Program-made: the position numbers and the translations under genes
Notes under the pieces: model-generated
The model's database searches: none
What the model was told of the DNA's origin: nothing
The model's input: only the letters and a program-made list of their open reading frames with translations
Assembly (NCBI RefSeq): GCF_002335805.1
Contig: NZ_NISU01000001.1
Coordinates: forward strand, 938,079-1,002,078
Reading direction: 5' to 3'
DNA: 64,000 nucleotides
DNA from: Bacillus sp. FJAT-45350
Lineage (GTDB): Bacteria > Bacillota > Bacilli > Bacillales > NISU01
Part shown: piece by piece, positions 9,611 through 18,972 of the stretch
How the letters are laid out: each line of letters starts with the position of its first letter
Numbering within the stretch: the first letter of the stretch is position 1

Positions 9611-10819
9611 ATGATAAAACCAACCAGTGTCGGAGAAAGAGTTGTTTCAATCGATATTATTAGAGGCTTTGCCTTATTAGGTATTCTACTAGCCAATATG
9701 GTCGCATTTAAAACACCTGTATTTCAGGATTCAGGCGTTTTTTCAGAGGGAAGGCTATTAATTGATGGAAGACTAAACGAAGTGGCGAATTTTTTAGTAA
9801 CTTTATTTGTCGATGGGAAATTCTATCCAATGTTTTCATTGTTATTTGGAATTGGGTTTTATTTTTTTTATGAACGGACACAGGAAAAGGGTTTAAATGG
9901 AACTAGTTTATTTATAAGAAGAGCTTTGTTCTTGTTAATATTAGGACTCATACACCTGACATTTATTTGGTCTGGAGACATTTTACATACATATGCAGTA
10001 GCTGGTTTATTCTTGCTTTTTTTTATAAACAGAACGACTAAAGTTATTCTTACATGGGGAATAACATTGTTGCTACTTTCGATGGTTGCAATGTTGTTCT
10101 TACTACTAGGGTCAGGTGCACTTATACAAATAGATCCTGATTATTATATAAGTCAAAAAGAAGTAGTTGATCAAGCATTACTAGTGTATTCTACTGGAAG
10201 TGTTAGTGATGTTTTTTATTTTCGATTCTATCATGAAGTATTATATTCTCTCTTTAATCTTATCCTTACGGTTCCAAATGTTCTTGGTTTATTTTTAGTA
10301 GGTTTGTATATAGCCAAGAAGGGTTATTTGCAAGAACCTTGTAAGCATCAGCATATTTGGAGAAAGTTAAATAAGCATACGTTATGGAGTGGGGGGGGTC
10401 TTACGTTACTGTTTGCATTATTGCTAAACGTTGAATTTACTAGTCCATATTGGTTATTGTATGCGCTAGCTCATTCCTTAAATATTATTGCAGGTCCATT
10501 GCTAATGCTTTGGTATGTATCTTCAATCGTCTTACTTGTGCAAAAGAAGAGAGTACTACATAAGTTACAACCAATTGGGTCTGTAGGAAGAATGGCATTA
10601 ACGAATTATCTCCTACAGTCTCTCGTTTTTGTTTTCATCTTTTATGGCTATGGCATAGGAATGTTTGGGAAGATAGGAGCATTTAAAGGGATTTTATTTG
10701 CGTTATTGTTGTATTCCTTACAAGTTATCATTAGTCATATATGGTTAAAATACTTTAATCAAGGCCCATTAGAGTCCTTATGGAGAAAGTGGACTTATCA
10801 ACAAACATCCTCCATTTAA
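9611..10819 (+). CDS. DUF418-family (YeiB-like) membrane protein
   Basis: A 402-aa polytopic membrane protein with around nine hydrophobic segments. Family markers are the N-terminal DIIRGFALLGILLANM motif, the central LRRALFLLILGLIH-like segment, and the C-terminal GRMALTNYLLQS followed by the GPLESLWRKWTY ending. It belongs to the DUF418 proteins, for which a transport role has been proposed but not shown. ATG 9611 sits 6 bases after AGGAGAG; the open frame extends upstream without an SD. It is not evidently in an operon. Confidence 0.82.
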   Translation: MIKPTSVGERVVSIDIIRGFALLGILLANMVAFKTPVFQDSGVFSEGRLLIDGRLNEVANFLVTLFVDGKFYPMFSLLFGIGFYFFYERTQEKGLNGTSLFIRRALFLLILGLIHLTFIWSGDILHTYAVAGLFLLFFINRTTKVILTWGITLLLLSMVAMLFLLLGSGALIQIDPDYYISQKEVVDQALLVYSTGSVSDVFYFRFYHEVLYSLFNLILTVPNVLGLFLVGLYIAKKGYLQEPCKHQHIWRKLNKHTLWSGGGLTLLFALLLNVEFTSPYWLLYALAHSLNIIAGPLLMLWYVSSIVLLVQKKRVLHKLQPIGSVGRMALTNYLLQSLVFVFIFYGYGIGMFGKIGAFKGILFALLLYSLQVIISHIWLKYFNQGPLESLWRKWTYQQTSSI

Positions 10820-10918
10820 AAAAAAATTTGTCGATTTTATTAAAAAAATGGAGGGAATTACCTACATAATGTCAAATATATTTGTAGTTTGGCAATATAG
10901 GAAATGAGGTATATATAT

Positions 10919-12739
10919 TTGGATGCGACTTTATTTAATTCTATTTTTGAACAATCGGCGATAGCAACTGCAATCACAGATTTAAATGGGAATTTTGTAC
11001 ATGTAAATCAAGCTCTCTGTGAATTCACAGGATATAACAAATCAGAAATAATGGACCAATCCTATACTGTAATTTCTCATAAACGTGATATACAAATAAA
11101 CCGCACCCAATTAAGAATGTTATTAAAGCAGGAAGAAACGAATTTTCAAAGGGAAAAGCAATATATTCATAAAAATGGACATCTTATGTGGGGACTATTA
11201 AATGTAAGTTTAATTTTGGGATCTAAGGATTATAATGAACAAAAACTCCTAATTCAAATTAAAGATATTAACAAAAGGAAAGAAATGGAACAAATGTTAG
11301 TGGAAAATGAAAAGAAGTTCCGTTTAATAGCGGAACATTCTTCAGATATTATTTCAACGTTTAGCTTTGATAATGAATGCAAATATATTTCTAAATCAAT
11401 TCAAATAGGTTTAGGGTATAATCCTAACAAACTATTAGAACAAGACATCTTTTTAAATTTACTTCATCCAGATGAAATAGACGAAGTTATGGCACAGGTA
11501 AAATTAGCTCTACCATCTGTAACAACTTTTACTCATAGGTTAAGACATAAAGATGGGCGTTACATTTGGTTTGAAACAAAGATTAAAACTATCTATGACC
11601 ATGGTAGACCAATAGAAAAGTTAGCAGTTTCAAGAGATATTTCAAGAAGAAAAAAATTAGAAGATGAGTTGCTAGTAAGTGAAGAACGTTATCGTAGTCT
11701 TGTCGAATCTTCTCCAGAAACGATTTTGGTCTTTTCAGCAGATGACGGTAAAATTTTATATTTAAATGCAACTGGTTATGAGTTATTAGGTGCGAGTAAG
11801 AGTCTCGATTTAACAGGCTACACTGTCTGGAATTTCATGATTATGGATGAGATTGAAATGGCAGAGAGTAACTTATATAAAATGTTAACAGAGCTTACTG
11901 AACCTATTCAGCATACAACAACATTACTATGCTTGGATAATAAACGGAAATTGGTCAAATCAACAGCTTCCGCAATAACCTATAAGGGGAAAACTGCCAT
12001 TCAAGCAGTTGTTCGTGATATAACAGAAGAGCGAAAGATTGAAGAATGGATGAAGAAAACAGAAAAGCTTTCTTTAGTAGGACAATTAGCTGCTGGAGTT
12101 GCCCATGAAATTCGTAATCCGATGACCTCTATTAAAGGTTTCATTCAATTAGCTAAAACAACAAAGGAATTAAAAGATATCTACATTGATATTATGTTAA
12201 CAGAGCTCGAAAGAACAGAAAGTATTATTTATGAGTTTTTATCTCTTGCTAAACCGAATGGTGCTACTAGCTTTCAAGACATGAATTTTATTATCATGCT
12301 TCAGAAAGTAATTACTTTATTAGAAACCCAAGCAATGATCCAAGATGTTGAAATTTTAGTTGAATATGACCAAGTACCATTAATTGAATGTGATGAAAAT
12401 CAATTGAAACAAGTATTTATTAATATTATTCAAAATGCAATTGAAGCTAGTACAAGTAAAGGCAAGATAAGGATAACTGTCGGTACTGATTCTCAACATC
12501 AATATACAATCGTAAGAATTGTAGATGAAGGCTGTGGAATACCAGAGTGTCGGTTAAATAAGTTAGGGGAGCCGTTCTATTCTACAAAGGAAAAAGGAAC
12601 TGGCTTAGGGTTACTCGTTAGCTTTAATATTATTGATAGTCATCAAGGTAAGATTAATTATGAGAGTAAGGAAGGTCAAGGTACATCAGTGGAGGTAATA
12701 TTGCCGGTAAGGCAGTCGATTAGAGAACTAATTACCTAA
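10919..12739 (+). CDS. Triple-PAS sensor histidine kinase (sporulation-kinase type)
   Basis: A 606-aa kinase with no membrane segment: three PAS domains (about 5-125, 130-250, 255-370), a HisKA domain with phospho-acceptor His396 in VAHEIRNP, and an HATPase_c domain with N (IIQNAIEAS), G1 (DEGCGIP) and G2 (GTGLGL) boxes. The layout resembles the cytoplasmic Bacillus kinases that feed the Spo0A phosphorelay, and there is no partner response regulator nearby, as is usual for those. TTG 10919 is preferred since GAGG lies nine bases upstream; ATG 10904 has its AGGA too close. The role in sporulation is inference. Confidence 0.82.
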   Translation: MDATLFNSIFEQSAIATAITDLNGNFVHVNQALCEFTGYNKSEIMDQSYTVISHKRDIQINRTQLRMLLKQEETNFQREKQYIHKNGHLMWGLLNVSLILGSKDYNEQKLLIQIKDINKRKEMEQMLVENEKKFRLIAEHSSDIISTFSFDNECKYISKSIQIGLGYNPNKLLEQDIFLNLLHPDEIDEVMAQVKLALPSVTTFTHRLRHKDGRYIWFETKIKTIYDHGRPIEKLAVSRDISRRKKLEDELLVSEERYRSLVESSPETILVFSADDGKILYLNATGYELLGASKSLDLTGYTVWNFMIMDEIEMAESNLYKMLTELTEPIQHTTTLLCLDNKRKLVKSTASAITYKGKTAIQAVVRDITEERKIEEWMKKTEKLSLVGQLAAGVAHEIRNPMTSIKGFIQLAKTTKELKDIYIDIMLTELERTESIIYEFLSLAKPNGATSFQDMNFIIMLQKVITLLETQAMIQDVEILVEYDQVPLIECDENQLKQVFINIIQNAIEASTSKGKIRITVGTDSQHQYTIVRIVDEGCGIPECRLNKLGEPFYSTKEKGTGLGLLVSFNIIDSHQGKINYESKEGQGTSVEVILPVRQSIRELIT

Positions 12740-12764
12740 CGAAAGAAACTGAAGTCTTTTTTGA

Positions 12765-12795
12765 GCTTGCTCTGAGTATATTCCCCAGAGCAAGC
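12765..12795. repeat. Inverted repeat between convergent genes, possible terminator
   Basis: A 10-bp perfect stem (GCTTGCTCTG pairing with CAGAGCAAGC) with an 11-base loop, but no T-run on either side. It may be a factor-dependent or weak terminator. Confidence 0.45.
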
Positions 12796-12822
12796 ATAAA
12801 AATGCGCCAAACTATTACGATG

Positions 12823-13143
12823 TCATTTATTTTGATTAAATTCTATATTAATCGAATTATTTTCTTCTACTAAAATATCATCTTCTTCTTTTTCCTCTTT
12901 CTCTTCCAACTCTTGATTTATCATAGATTTTAATTTTTCCTTAATGTTATTGTTTTCTCCATTTTCTTCTATAACAGGACCAAAATTAAAAGTGAATTCA
13001 TCACCAATAATATATTCACCGGTAACGAACTTTGAATTGGCCTGATGTCCCTTATGAATTGTAGGTCCAAAATTAATTGACCCTCCACGAGCATTATTTA
13101 TACGAATCGAACCAATCTTAGTATACGGTCCACTTCGTCTCAT
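12823..13143 (-). CDS. GerPA/GerPF-family spore germination-like protein
   Basis: A 106-aa protein whose N-terminal half (SIRINNARGGSINFGPT, then FVTGEYIIGDEF) matches the short beta-rich GerPA/GerPF proteins, which sit in the spore coat and help germinants reach their receptors. Unlike the usual ~70-aa GerP proteins, it has a long acidic tail (about residues 65-100, rich in E and D). ATG 13143 is chosen because AGGAGG lies seven bases upstream; the open frame continues further without support. The gene stands alone, not in a gerP operon, so it may be a diverged paralogue. Confidence 0.65.
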   Translation of the reverse strand: MRRSGPYTKIGSIRINNARGGSINFGPTIHKGHQANSKFVTGEYIIGDEFTFNFGPVIEENGENNNIKEKLKSMINQELEEKEEKEEDDILVEENNSINIEFNQNK

Positions 13144-13312
13144 TAGAAATCCTCCTTTCTTACATACAATAACGTATGTGAGCAAGGACAACCTAGTATA
13201 GATGATAGTCACCATATATACTAAATTAGACTATTATCACTAAACTCCAGACTATGTATATGTTTTGTATGGTATACTGAAATAGTTAGTTTTAGATTGG
13301 CGGTGAAATATA

Positions 13313-13624
13313 ATGAAGAAATGTGAGTCGTGTTCCAGTCCTATAACATGGAAGGAAAAGACTAAGTCATTATTATTAGGAAATAGACCAATTACATGTC
13401 CAAAATGTAATAGTAAATATGTTATCAAACCAAGCTCAAGATTGATTGTAAGTTTAACTCTTGCCATACCATTAGTTATATTTGGTTTATTTATTGCACC
13501 GATGATAGGGTTAAGTAATTTAGTGATGGTAGGATATTTGGTAGTTATCGCGCTGTTTATATCAATGGGGCAAGCATTTTTTGTGAAGTATGACAAAAAA
13601 AATACCCAAAAGATAAAACAATAG
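13313..13624 (+). CDS. TIGR04104-type zinc-finger membrane protein
   Basis: A 103-aa protein with Cys4-x2-Cys7 and a second CPKC pair about 20 residues later (the cxxc_20_cxxc pattern), followed by two hydrophobic helices (about 45-65 and 68-90) and a basic tail. Such proteins are common in Bacillus; the Cys pairs likely bind zinc, but no function is established. The ATG is preceded by GGCGGTGA. It is followed by a long hairpin. Confidence 0.7.
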   Translation: MKKCESCSSPITWKEKTKSLLLGNRPITCPKCNSKYVIKPSSRLIVSLTLAIPLVIFGLFIAPMIGLSNLVMVGYLVVIALFISMGQAFFVKYDKKNTQKIKQ

Positions 13625-13633
13625 GTATAGAAT

Positions 13634-13675
13634 GAGGGGGCTAACAAAGTGTATTCTTCACTTTGTTAGCCCTCT
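13634..13675. terminator. Long hairpin between convergent genes
   Basis: The near-perfect stem GGGGGCTAACAAAGTG pairs with CACTTTGTTAGCCCTC. No strong T-run flanks it, but the stem is long and it lies exactly between two converging genes. Confidence 0.6.
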
Positions 13676-13703
13676 AGGTACGGTTGATATTTATTTAAAA
13701 GGC

Positions 13704-13967
13704 TTATTGATGTTGTTCTGGTGAATGATCTTTCCCCTTTTTCTTAAGTTCTTTCTCTGTTTCCATATTCTCCATCTCTTTACCTAGTTGTTTCGCATCT
13801 TCGAAATCTTCTACCATCGAGTTATCTCTTTCTTTAGAGGGTTCGTCTTTTTTCTTTATCTTTTTCGTCAGTGGATTGTCCAATTGCTTTTTATCTTTTT
13901 CATCATCAATTTTTCCTGCACCAAGTCCTTCGTTAATCATCTCATCAATTTGCTCTTCTTTTTTCAT
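13704..13967 (-). CDS. Small highly charged protein of unknown function
   Basis: An 87-aa protein made almost entirely of charged and polar residues (Lys and Glu dominate), with no hydrophobic core, suggesting a disordered or coiled protein. ATG follows a clear AGGAGG by about nine bases, so it is probably expressed. I do not recognise a family. Confidence 0.6.
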   Translation of the reverse strand: MKKEEQIDEMINEGLGAGKIDDEKDKKQLDNPLTKKIKKKDEPSKERDNSMVEDFEDAKQLGKEMENMETEKELKKKGKDHSPEQHQ

Positions 13968-14166
13968 GTTTACTTTTCCTCCTTATTGTGAATACTGTTT
14001 GTTTTTATAATACCCGTCCATTTGCTAGGTAAACATTACATTTTCAAGATGGTATTCAGTAAGGAAGTCTAGATATAGATAAAATGTATTATGCATGAAT
14101 AATATGAAGTGTTCATGTTATGGTTATGAAGGTAACTATCTATGTTTGGAAGGGAGTTGTTCTATC

Positions 14167-14781
14167 TTGGAAATATTGTCACAGATATGGCCATATATAT
14201 TAATCTTCATACTGTCTGCTATTCCATTATTCGAAGCAATGGTTGTGATACCGATTGCAATTGTAGCTGGATTACCATGGGTTCCAGTATTAATTGTTGG
14301 ACTTATCGGTAATGTTGTCACTGTTCTTATTGTTATTATTTATGTTGAAAAAATAAAGGAATGGAGAAATAGAAGAAAGCAAAAGAAACTAGAAGAGAAG
14401 AACGAAAACATAAGAGAAAATGAAAACGAAGTTGATGAAGCCAAAGAGTCAGAAGAGAAAAACGTTAACAAAAGTGAAAATGAAAATGTTGATGAAGATG
14501 TAATTGAAGAGGTAGGAGAGAAGCAAACGAAACGAGCAATAAGAGCACAAAAGATTTGGAAAAAGTATGGATTGCCAGGTTTAGCTCTCATTGGACCTTT
14601 TATTGTAGGGAGTCATATTACTGCATTAATGAGCCTATCCTTTGGCGGAACGAAGAAATCTGTTACCTATTGGGTTAATGGTAGTGTAATTGGATGGTGT
14701 ATTTTACTAGCGGTGCTAGCTCATATTGGTTTAGACTTTTTTATTAGCGATAATGGAGGCTTTTTATCAGACCTTTTCTAA
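14167..14781 (+). CDS. COG2426-type small multidrug export protein
   Basis: A 204-aa inner-membrane protein. The N-terminal ILSQIWPYILIFILSAIPLFE and C-terminal KYGLPGLALIGPFIVGSH, FGGTKK match the 'small multidrug export' family, though transport activity is not proven for it. Two membrane segments are followed by a long charged cytoplasmic loop (about residues 60-130, rich in E, N and K), clearly longer than the usual KKxEE linker, then two more segments. TTG at 14167 is the likely start: GGAAGGGAG precedes it and the protein then begins as family members do, while ATG 14095 has no SD and adds a Cys-rich stretch absent from the family. Confidence 0.72.
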   Translation: MEILSQIWPYILIFILSAIPLFEAMVVIPIAIVAGLPWVPVLIVGLIGNVVTVLIVIIYVEKIKEWRNRRKQKKLEEKNENIRENENEVDEAKESEEKNVNKSENENVDEDVIEEVGEKQTKRAIRAQKIWKKYGLPGLALIGPFIVGSHITALMSLSFGGTKKSVTYWVNGSVIGWCILLAVLAHIGLDFFISDNGGFLSDLF

Positions 14782-14790
14782 AATTTCAGG

Positions 14791-14834
14791 AATAGAGACA
14801 AAGTCCTAATGGGAGCTTTGTCTCTATTTTTTTC
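14791..14834. terminator. Bidirectional terminator
   Basis: The stem AATAGAGACAAAG pairs with CTTTGTCTCTATT, followed by a run of T. It overlaps the end of the convergent exonuclease gene. Confidence 0.85.
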
Positions 14835-15456
14835 CATCAACCTTAGATTTTGGATATTGAAGTCGAAACTGCTTTAATTTTTTATAATGCTCACTAATTT
14901 CTTTAGCTGTTAGCTTATTAGTTTTTAAATCGACTTCACTATGGTATCTCAGAAGCAATTCGGCCGTATTAATTGCATCATCAATCCCACGATGTGCTTT
15001 TCCAACTGGATCTATTCCAACTAACTTTAATGCGTTTTTCAAACCTAAAGAATGTTGAATTTCTGGATTAATTAGATTCCCGATTTGTGGTTGTATATCA
15101 TTGTAGTTTATAATCCAATCTAATTTTAGTTTCGTGCGGATACATTGGTTTATTAGATGAGCTTTGTCATCTCTTCCCCAAGAGCAAAGATAATAATCTT
15201 CACCAGCCCAATCTGAAAATTGTTGAATTCCTTGTTTAAATGGGACGGCTGATTTTTCATCTTCCTTAGTCATTTTGATAAATTTCTTTGTACTCTTAGA
15301 AAAATAGCCACTCTTTGGTTTAATATACACTTGAAATTGGTCAGTTATTTCCTTTGATGTTAAATTCACTTTACAAGCTCCGATTTCAACGATTTCACTG
15401 AGCTGCCCTTTTTTAAATCGCTTCATTAATTCTAAGTCAAAAACAATCGCATCCAA
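14824..15456 (-). CDS. DEDDh-type 3'-5' exonuclease
   Basis: A 210-aa exonuclease domain protein. The three Exo motifs are visible: Exo I FDLE (Asp7, Glu9), Exo II around SWGRDD, and Exo III HRGIDDA with the DEDDh His and Asp. It resembles the KapD/ERI-1-like branch of single-domain exonucleases that act on RNA or DNA ends; the B. subtilis KapD name is tied to the KinA sporulation pathway, but orthology is not shown here. TTG 15456 is preferred, with AAAGGGTGA five bases upstream; the GTG at 15465 lies inside that SD. It is convergent with the exporter gene. Confidence 0.75.
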   Translation of the reverse strand: MDAIVFDLELMKRFKKGQLSEIVEIGACKVNLTSKEITDQFQVYIKPKSGYFSKSTKKFIKMTKEDEKSAVPFKQGIQQFSDWAGEDYYLCSWGRDDKAHLINQCIRTKLKLDWIINYNDIQPQIGNLINPEIQHSLGLKNALKLVGIDPVGKAHRGIDDAINTAELLLRYHSEVDLKTNKLTAKEISEHYKKLKQFRLQYPKSKVDGKK

Positions 15457-15620
15457 CAGATTCACCCTTTCCGTATTACTCTATACTTATAGTTTACACT
15501 TACTTTCTGTTTCAATCGAATATTACAATGAAAAAATGTATGAATATTAGTAGTCAGTAGAAGGTTAGATTAAATTGATACATATCATTTGAAGTCATTT
15601 TCTTATGAAACTGTGGGGAT

Positions 15621-15649
15621 TTGTTACATTTCCCTTAAACTATGATAAT
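15621..15649 (+). promoter_or_regulatory. Candidate SigA promoter for the SEC-C gene
   Basis: TTGTTA (15621-15626) and GATAAT (15644-15649) are separated by 17 bases, about 40 bases before the start codon. Confidence 0.45.
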
Positions 15650-15687
15650 ATAATTAATGTGAATATAAAACATAGTAGGTGAGTAAT

Positions 15688-17523
15688 TTGATCGTCAATC
15701 GAAATGAACCATGTCCTTGTGGCAGTGGAAAAAAGTTTAAAAAATGTTGTTTGAAAAATGAAAATGTTATTCAATTAAGTAAAGTAAAAGAGGAGCGTTT
15801 TTTTACACAAAAGAAAAACTTAGTTGATAAGCTTAGGGAATTTTTCACAGAAAAGCTAAGTTATAATGAGCATATGCGTCTTCATACTGAATTCAAAAAT
15901 CGAACAGGGCGTAGTTTATCTCAAGAAAATGACCAAGCGTTCTTTACCTTTTGGTTATATTTCTTCCATCGATTTGAAGAAAATGGCCGAGGGATTGAAT
16001 GGTTTTACAGTGAAAATCAGTCGAAGTTATCTGAAGTTGATAGGCAATTTGCAAAATCATGGACAGAACTATTGCCTAGAATCGTTCAAGCGGTAGACGC
16101 GACGAACTCTGAGGTGTTGTTTGAGGATATTATCACGAAAGAAACCTTTAATGTTCCAAATAATAAAGAGGCATTACCTATCTTTGCTCCTTGGTATGGT
16201 ACCATTGGTGTGCTTGAGCCTTTTGATAATCAGTATTATTTCAATGGGGTTCGTGTTTTTGAAGGACCAAGCAATATTAACAATGCATTACTGAAAGTAG
16301 AAGATCTAATCGAGGAAACGAAGAAAAGCGCTACTGAGGTGCTTATAGACTATTATCCTGAAATTTTGCTTGAATCGTTAAAAAATGAGCGTGACACGGG
16401 TGAAGCTATAGAACAAAAGACTATTTCTGAGTACAAATTAGATTATAATGTACATAACCATACGGTACTTCAAGATTTTATTCATAACGAAGGTTTTGTT
16501 ATAGATAAATGGGATGATAAAGTCAAATCGGTTAACTGGACTAGTTCATGGAAATGCTATAAAGATAGTGAATTATCAGGGGAAGTACTACTCGCGGATG
16601 TGTATGCTCTGATTGATATCAATGAGGATGTTCTCACTTTTAAAAGTATTGATATTGATAAAATAAATGAGTTCAAAAGCAAACTAGGAAAATTAGGTGT
16701 TGCTATTACATTTAAAGAGGAGTCAGTACATACTTTTGAGATTCCGTACTATGCAGAAATTCGTAATACAGTATTAAGGGTCGATGATAATACCCCGCAA
16801 TACTTTGGTATGTTCGCTCAACAGCATTTAGGAAATGAGATTGAAGTACCGATTCCAAAGTATAATGGCCACTCCATTCGTGAGCTTGTTGAACAGGGCA
16901 AAGTTAGGGATGCTGAAACTTGGCTAAAACAAACGGAATATTTGATGTACATGAATGTATTAAAACAATTTGGGAAGGTAGAAGTTACAGCTGATCACAA
17001 TACAGCGCGTAAAATACTTGGACTTCCATTATCTCCTTTTGTTACTGGTGGGGAAAATAGAACGTCTTCAATGGAGAATGTGGTATCTTCTAAAGATGGG
17101 TTTAAGGTCGAGGAGGAAGACATCCCTTACCTTGAAAGTCTAGAATTTACACCTGATACAGTCGACAATTTTTATTCAGAGGATTTTGTTGACTTCTTTA
17201 AGGATAAAACAGGTGGGAAAAGTGAAGCAACTGTTAGAAAGTATAAAAACAGCCTAGTTGATTTAAAAGAATTATTAGAGCGTTCTTCAAGAAATAGCTG
17301 GAGCGAGTTAAACTATGAATTTTGGGAACAGCTTATTTCAAAAGATTATTTAAGTATGTATGAAGTTGCAAGTAAGACACTACTGAAGGATTTTCTGAGT
17401 ACACTGAAAGCCTTTACAAAATGGCTAGACAAAAAGTACTCGATGTCGCTTTCTAAAGATGTGACTTCGATTGTAAAAGAATATGAAGAAAAGCTAATTG
17501 AAAAATTATTAGTTCTTAGATAA
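15688..17523 (+). CDS. SEC-C zinc-motif protein with C-terminal recombinase-like core-binding segment
   Basis: A 611-aa protein of unknown function. The extreme N-terminus is a SEC-C zinc motif (NEPCPCGSGKKFKKCC, Cys9, 11, 20, 21), as at the end of SecA. A long central part without a recognised fold follows. From about residue 510 the sequence TGGKSEATVRKYKNSLVDL onward resembles the SAM-like core-binding domain of tyrosine recombinases, but no catalytic R-HxxR-Y domain follows. TTG 15688 is used because AGGTGA lies 5-6 bases upstream; GTG 15679 overlaps that SD. Binding a nucleic acid or the ribosome is a guess only. Single gene between a promoter and a hairpin. Confidence 0.65.
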   Translation: MIVNRNEPCPCGSGKKFKKCCLKNENVIQLSKVKEERFFTQKKNLVDKLREFFTEKLSYNEHMRLHTEFKNRTGRSLSQENDQAFFTFWLYFFHRFEENGRGIEWFYSENQSKLSEVDRQFAKSWTELLPRIVQAVDATNSEVLFEDIITKETFNVPNNKEALPIFAPWYGTIGVLEPFDNQYYFNGVRVFEGPSNINNALLKVEDLIEETKKSATEVLIDYYPEILLESLKNERDTGEAIEQKTISEYKLDYNVHNHTVLQDFIHNEGFVIDKWDDKVKSVNWTSSWKCYKDSELSGEVLLADVYALIDINEDVLTFKSIDIDKINEFKSKLGKLGVAITFKEESVHTFEIPYYAEIRNTVLRVDDNTPQYFGMFAQQHLGNEIEVPIPKYNGHSIRELVEQGKVRDAETWLKQTEYLMYMNVLKQFGKVEVTADHNTARKILGLPLSPFVTGGENRTSSMENVVSSKDGFKVEEEDIPYLESLEFTPDTVDNFYSEDFVDFFKDKTGGKSEATVRKYKNSLVDLKELLERSSRNSWSELNYEFWEQLISKDYLSMYEVASKTLLKDFLSTLKAFTKWLDKKYSMSLSKDVTSIVKEYEEKLIEKLLVLR

Positions 17524-17528
17524 TAATT

Positions 17529-17562
17529 AGAAGGCATCCTGTACTTGAAAGGATGCCTTCTT
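17529..17562 (+). terminator. Hairpin between SEC-C gene and NCS1 permease
   Basis: The 12-bp stem AGAAGGCATCCT pairs with AGGATGCCTTCT, followed by only two T residues; it lies 22 bases before the permease start, so it may be an attenuator. Confidence 0.6.
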
Positions 17563-17584
17563 AAAGTACCTAAGGGGGAACAAC

Positions 17585-18916
17585 GTGGGAGAAGCACAAG
17601 TAAAATCAATAGAACGTAAATCAATTGTGGAGAGATTTGGTTTAGAGTCTGTACCGAAAGATTTACGTACAACATCCTCACTAGAATATACGATGATCCA
17701 AATAGCGATTGCAGTCAATGCAGGAAACTTTCTCGTCCCTGCCTTAGCTGTTTTAGAGGGAGGGCTTTCATTCTTTTATGCGGTCCTTTCAACGGTGATT
17801 GGAGCATCTCTTGCCTTTTTATTTGTATCTTTTTTGGCATTACCTGGGGCAAAATATGGTATTCCAGGTCAGTATGCGATTCGATCTATATTAGGAATGA
17901 ACGGAGCACGCTTCATCGCGTCACCTGTTCGGACTGTAACGTCTCTGTATTGGTTTGCAGTTCAGACAATTGGAGGTACTTATTTATTAAAGGAAATGAT
18001 TGAAAGGGCTTTTTCAGTGTACATTTCTTTTGTTCCACTAGCACTTAGTATGGCGACAATCATGGCTGTTCTTGCGCTCATCGGATTTGAAGCGGTAAAA
18101 AAAGTAACAAAATACTTCCTACCAATCTTATTTCTAGGGGGAGTAGTTATGCTATATATATTTTTCACGACTGATGCAAAGGGAATGACATTTCAAGATG
18201 TATGGTCAAAGGAAGGTACAAACCAAGTAAGTACGATGTTGTTCTTTGCGAGCCTTGCCTTTGTTCAATATATTTCTGGAGTAAGTTCTTCATCTGATAT
18301 TGGTAGATACGCCAAATCTACGAATCACGCATTTTATGGTTTATTAACGGGGAACATCATTGGTTTTACATTAACAGCTGTACTTGGCGCCTATACGGCT
18401 ACATTAGCAGCCAGTTGGAATCCATATGTAATCTCTAGTCAGCTAACAGATTCAACTCTGCTTATCCTCATAATCTTTCTTGCTGCTATGTGCTCTATGA
18501 TTATTATAAATCTTGCAAATGCATATACAGGTGGATATAGCCTATTAAATTCAGTTCCTAGATTAGGCAGAGTGAAAAGTGCTGTCTTGTTTGGACTAAC
18601 TGCCATAATTTTAAGCTCTCTTCCGGCATTAGTAGATGATGCAAAGACGTTTATTTCGTTTCTAGGGGCATTAGTAATTCCACTATCTGCTGTCATAGTG
18701 ATAGACTTTTTAGTGGTAAAAAAACGTAAATTATCATCTGCAGATATGGAAAAGCTGGCAAATCAGAGCTATCGTTATAATAAAAAGGCATTACTGTCCG
18801 TTGTTCTTGGACTGATAGTTTATCTACTATTACCTGAAAACCTTTCACCAGGTTTTATGGCCTTCATATTAGTTAGTGTTATGTATCTAGGTTTAGTTTA
18901 TAAAAGAAGAAAATAA
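17585..18916 (+). CDS. NCS1-family nucleobase/cation symporter (cytosine permease-like)
   Basis: A 443-aa transporter with about 12 membrane helices. Family features include the N-terminal EYTMIQIAIAVNAGNFLVPA segment in TM1, PGAKYGIPGQYAIRS, and the SSSDIGRYAKS loop. The family imports purines, pyrimidines, allantoin or thiamine precursors with a cation; the substrate here cannot be fixed and no metabolic gene adjoins it. GTG 17585 follows AAGGGGG by seven bases. Confidence 0.82.
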   Translation: MGEAQVKSIERKSIVERFGLESVPKDLRTTSSLEYTMIQIAIAVNAGNFLVPALAVLEGGLSFFYAVLSTVIGASLAFLFVSFLALPGAKYGIPGQYAIRSILGMNGARFIASPVRTVTSLYWFAVQTIGGTYLLKEMIERAFSVYISFVPLALSMATIMAVLALIGFEAVKKVTKYFLPILFLGGVVMLYIFFTTDAKGMTFQDVWSKEGTNQVSTMLFFASLAFVQYISGVSSSSDIGRYAKSTNHAFYGLLTGNIIGFTLTAVLGAYTATLAASWNPYVISSQLTDSTLLILIIFLAAMCSMIIINLANAYTGGYSLLNSVPRLGRVKSAVLFGLTAIILSSLPALVDDAKTFISFLGALVIPLSAVIVIDFLVVKKRKLSSADMEKLANQSYRYNKKALLSVVLGLIVYLLLPENLSPGFMAFILVSVMYLGLVYKRRK

Positions 18917-18972
18917 GAAGTTGTGTGAATAATAGGAAGCTAGATTAGATAGTATCGTGAAATCAACAGGTA

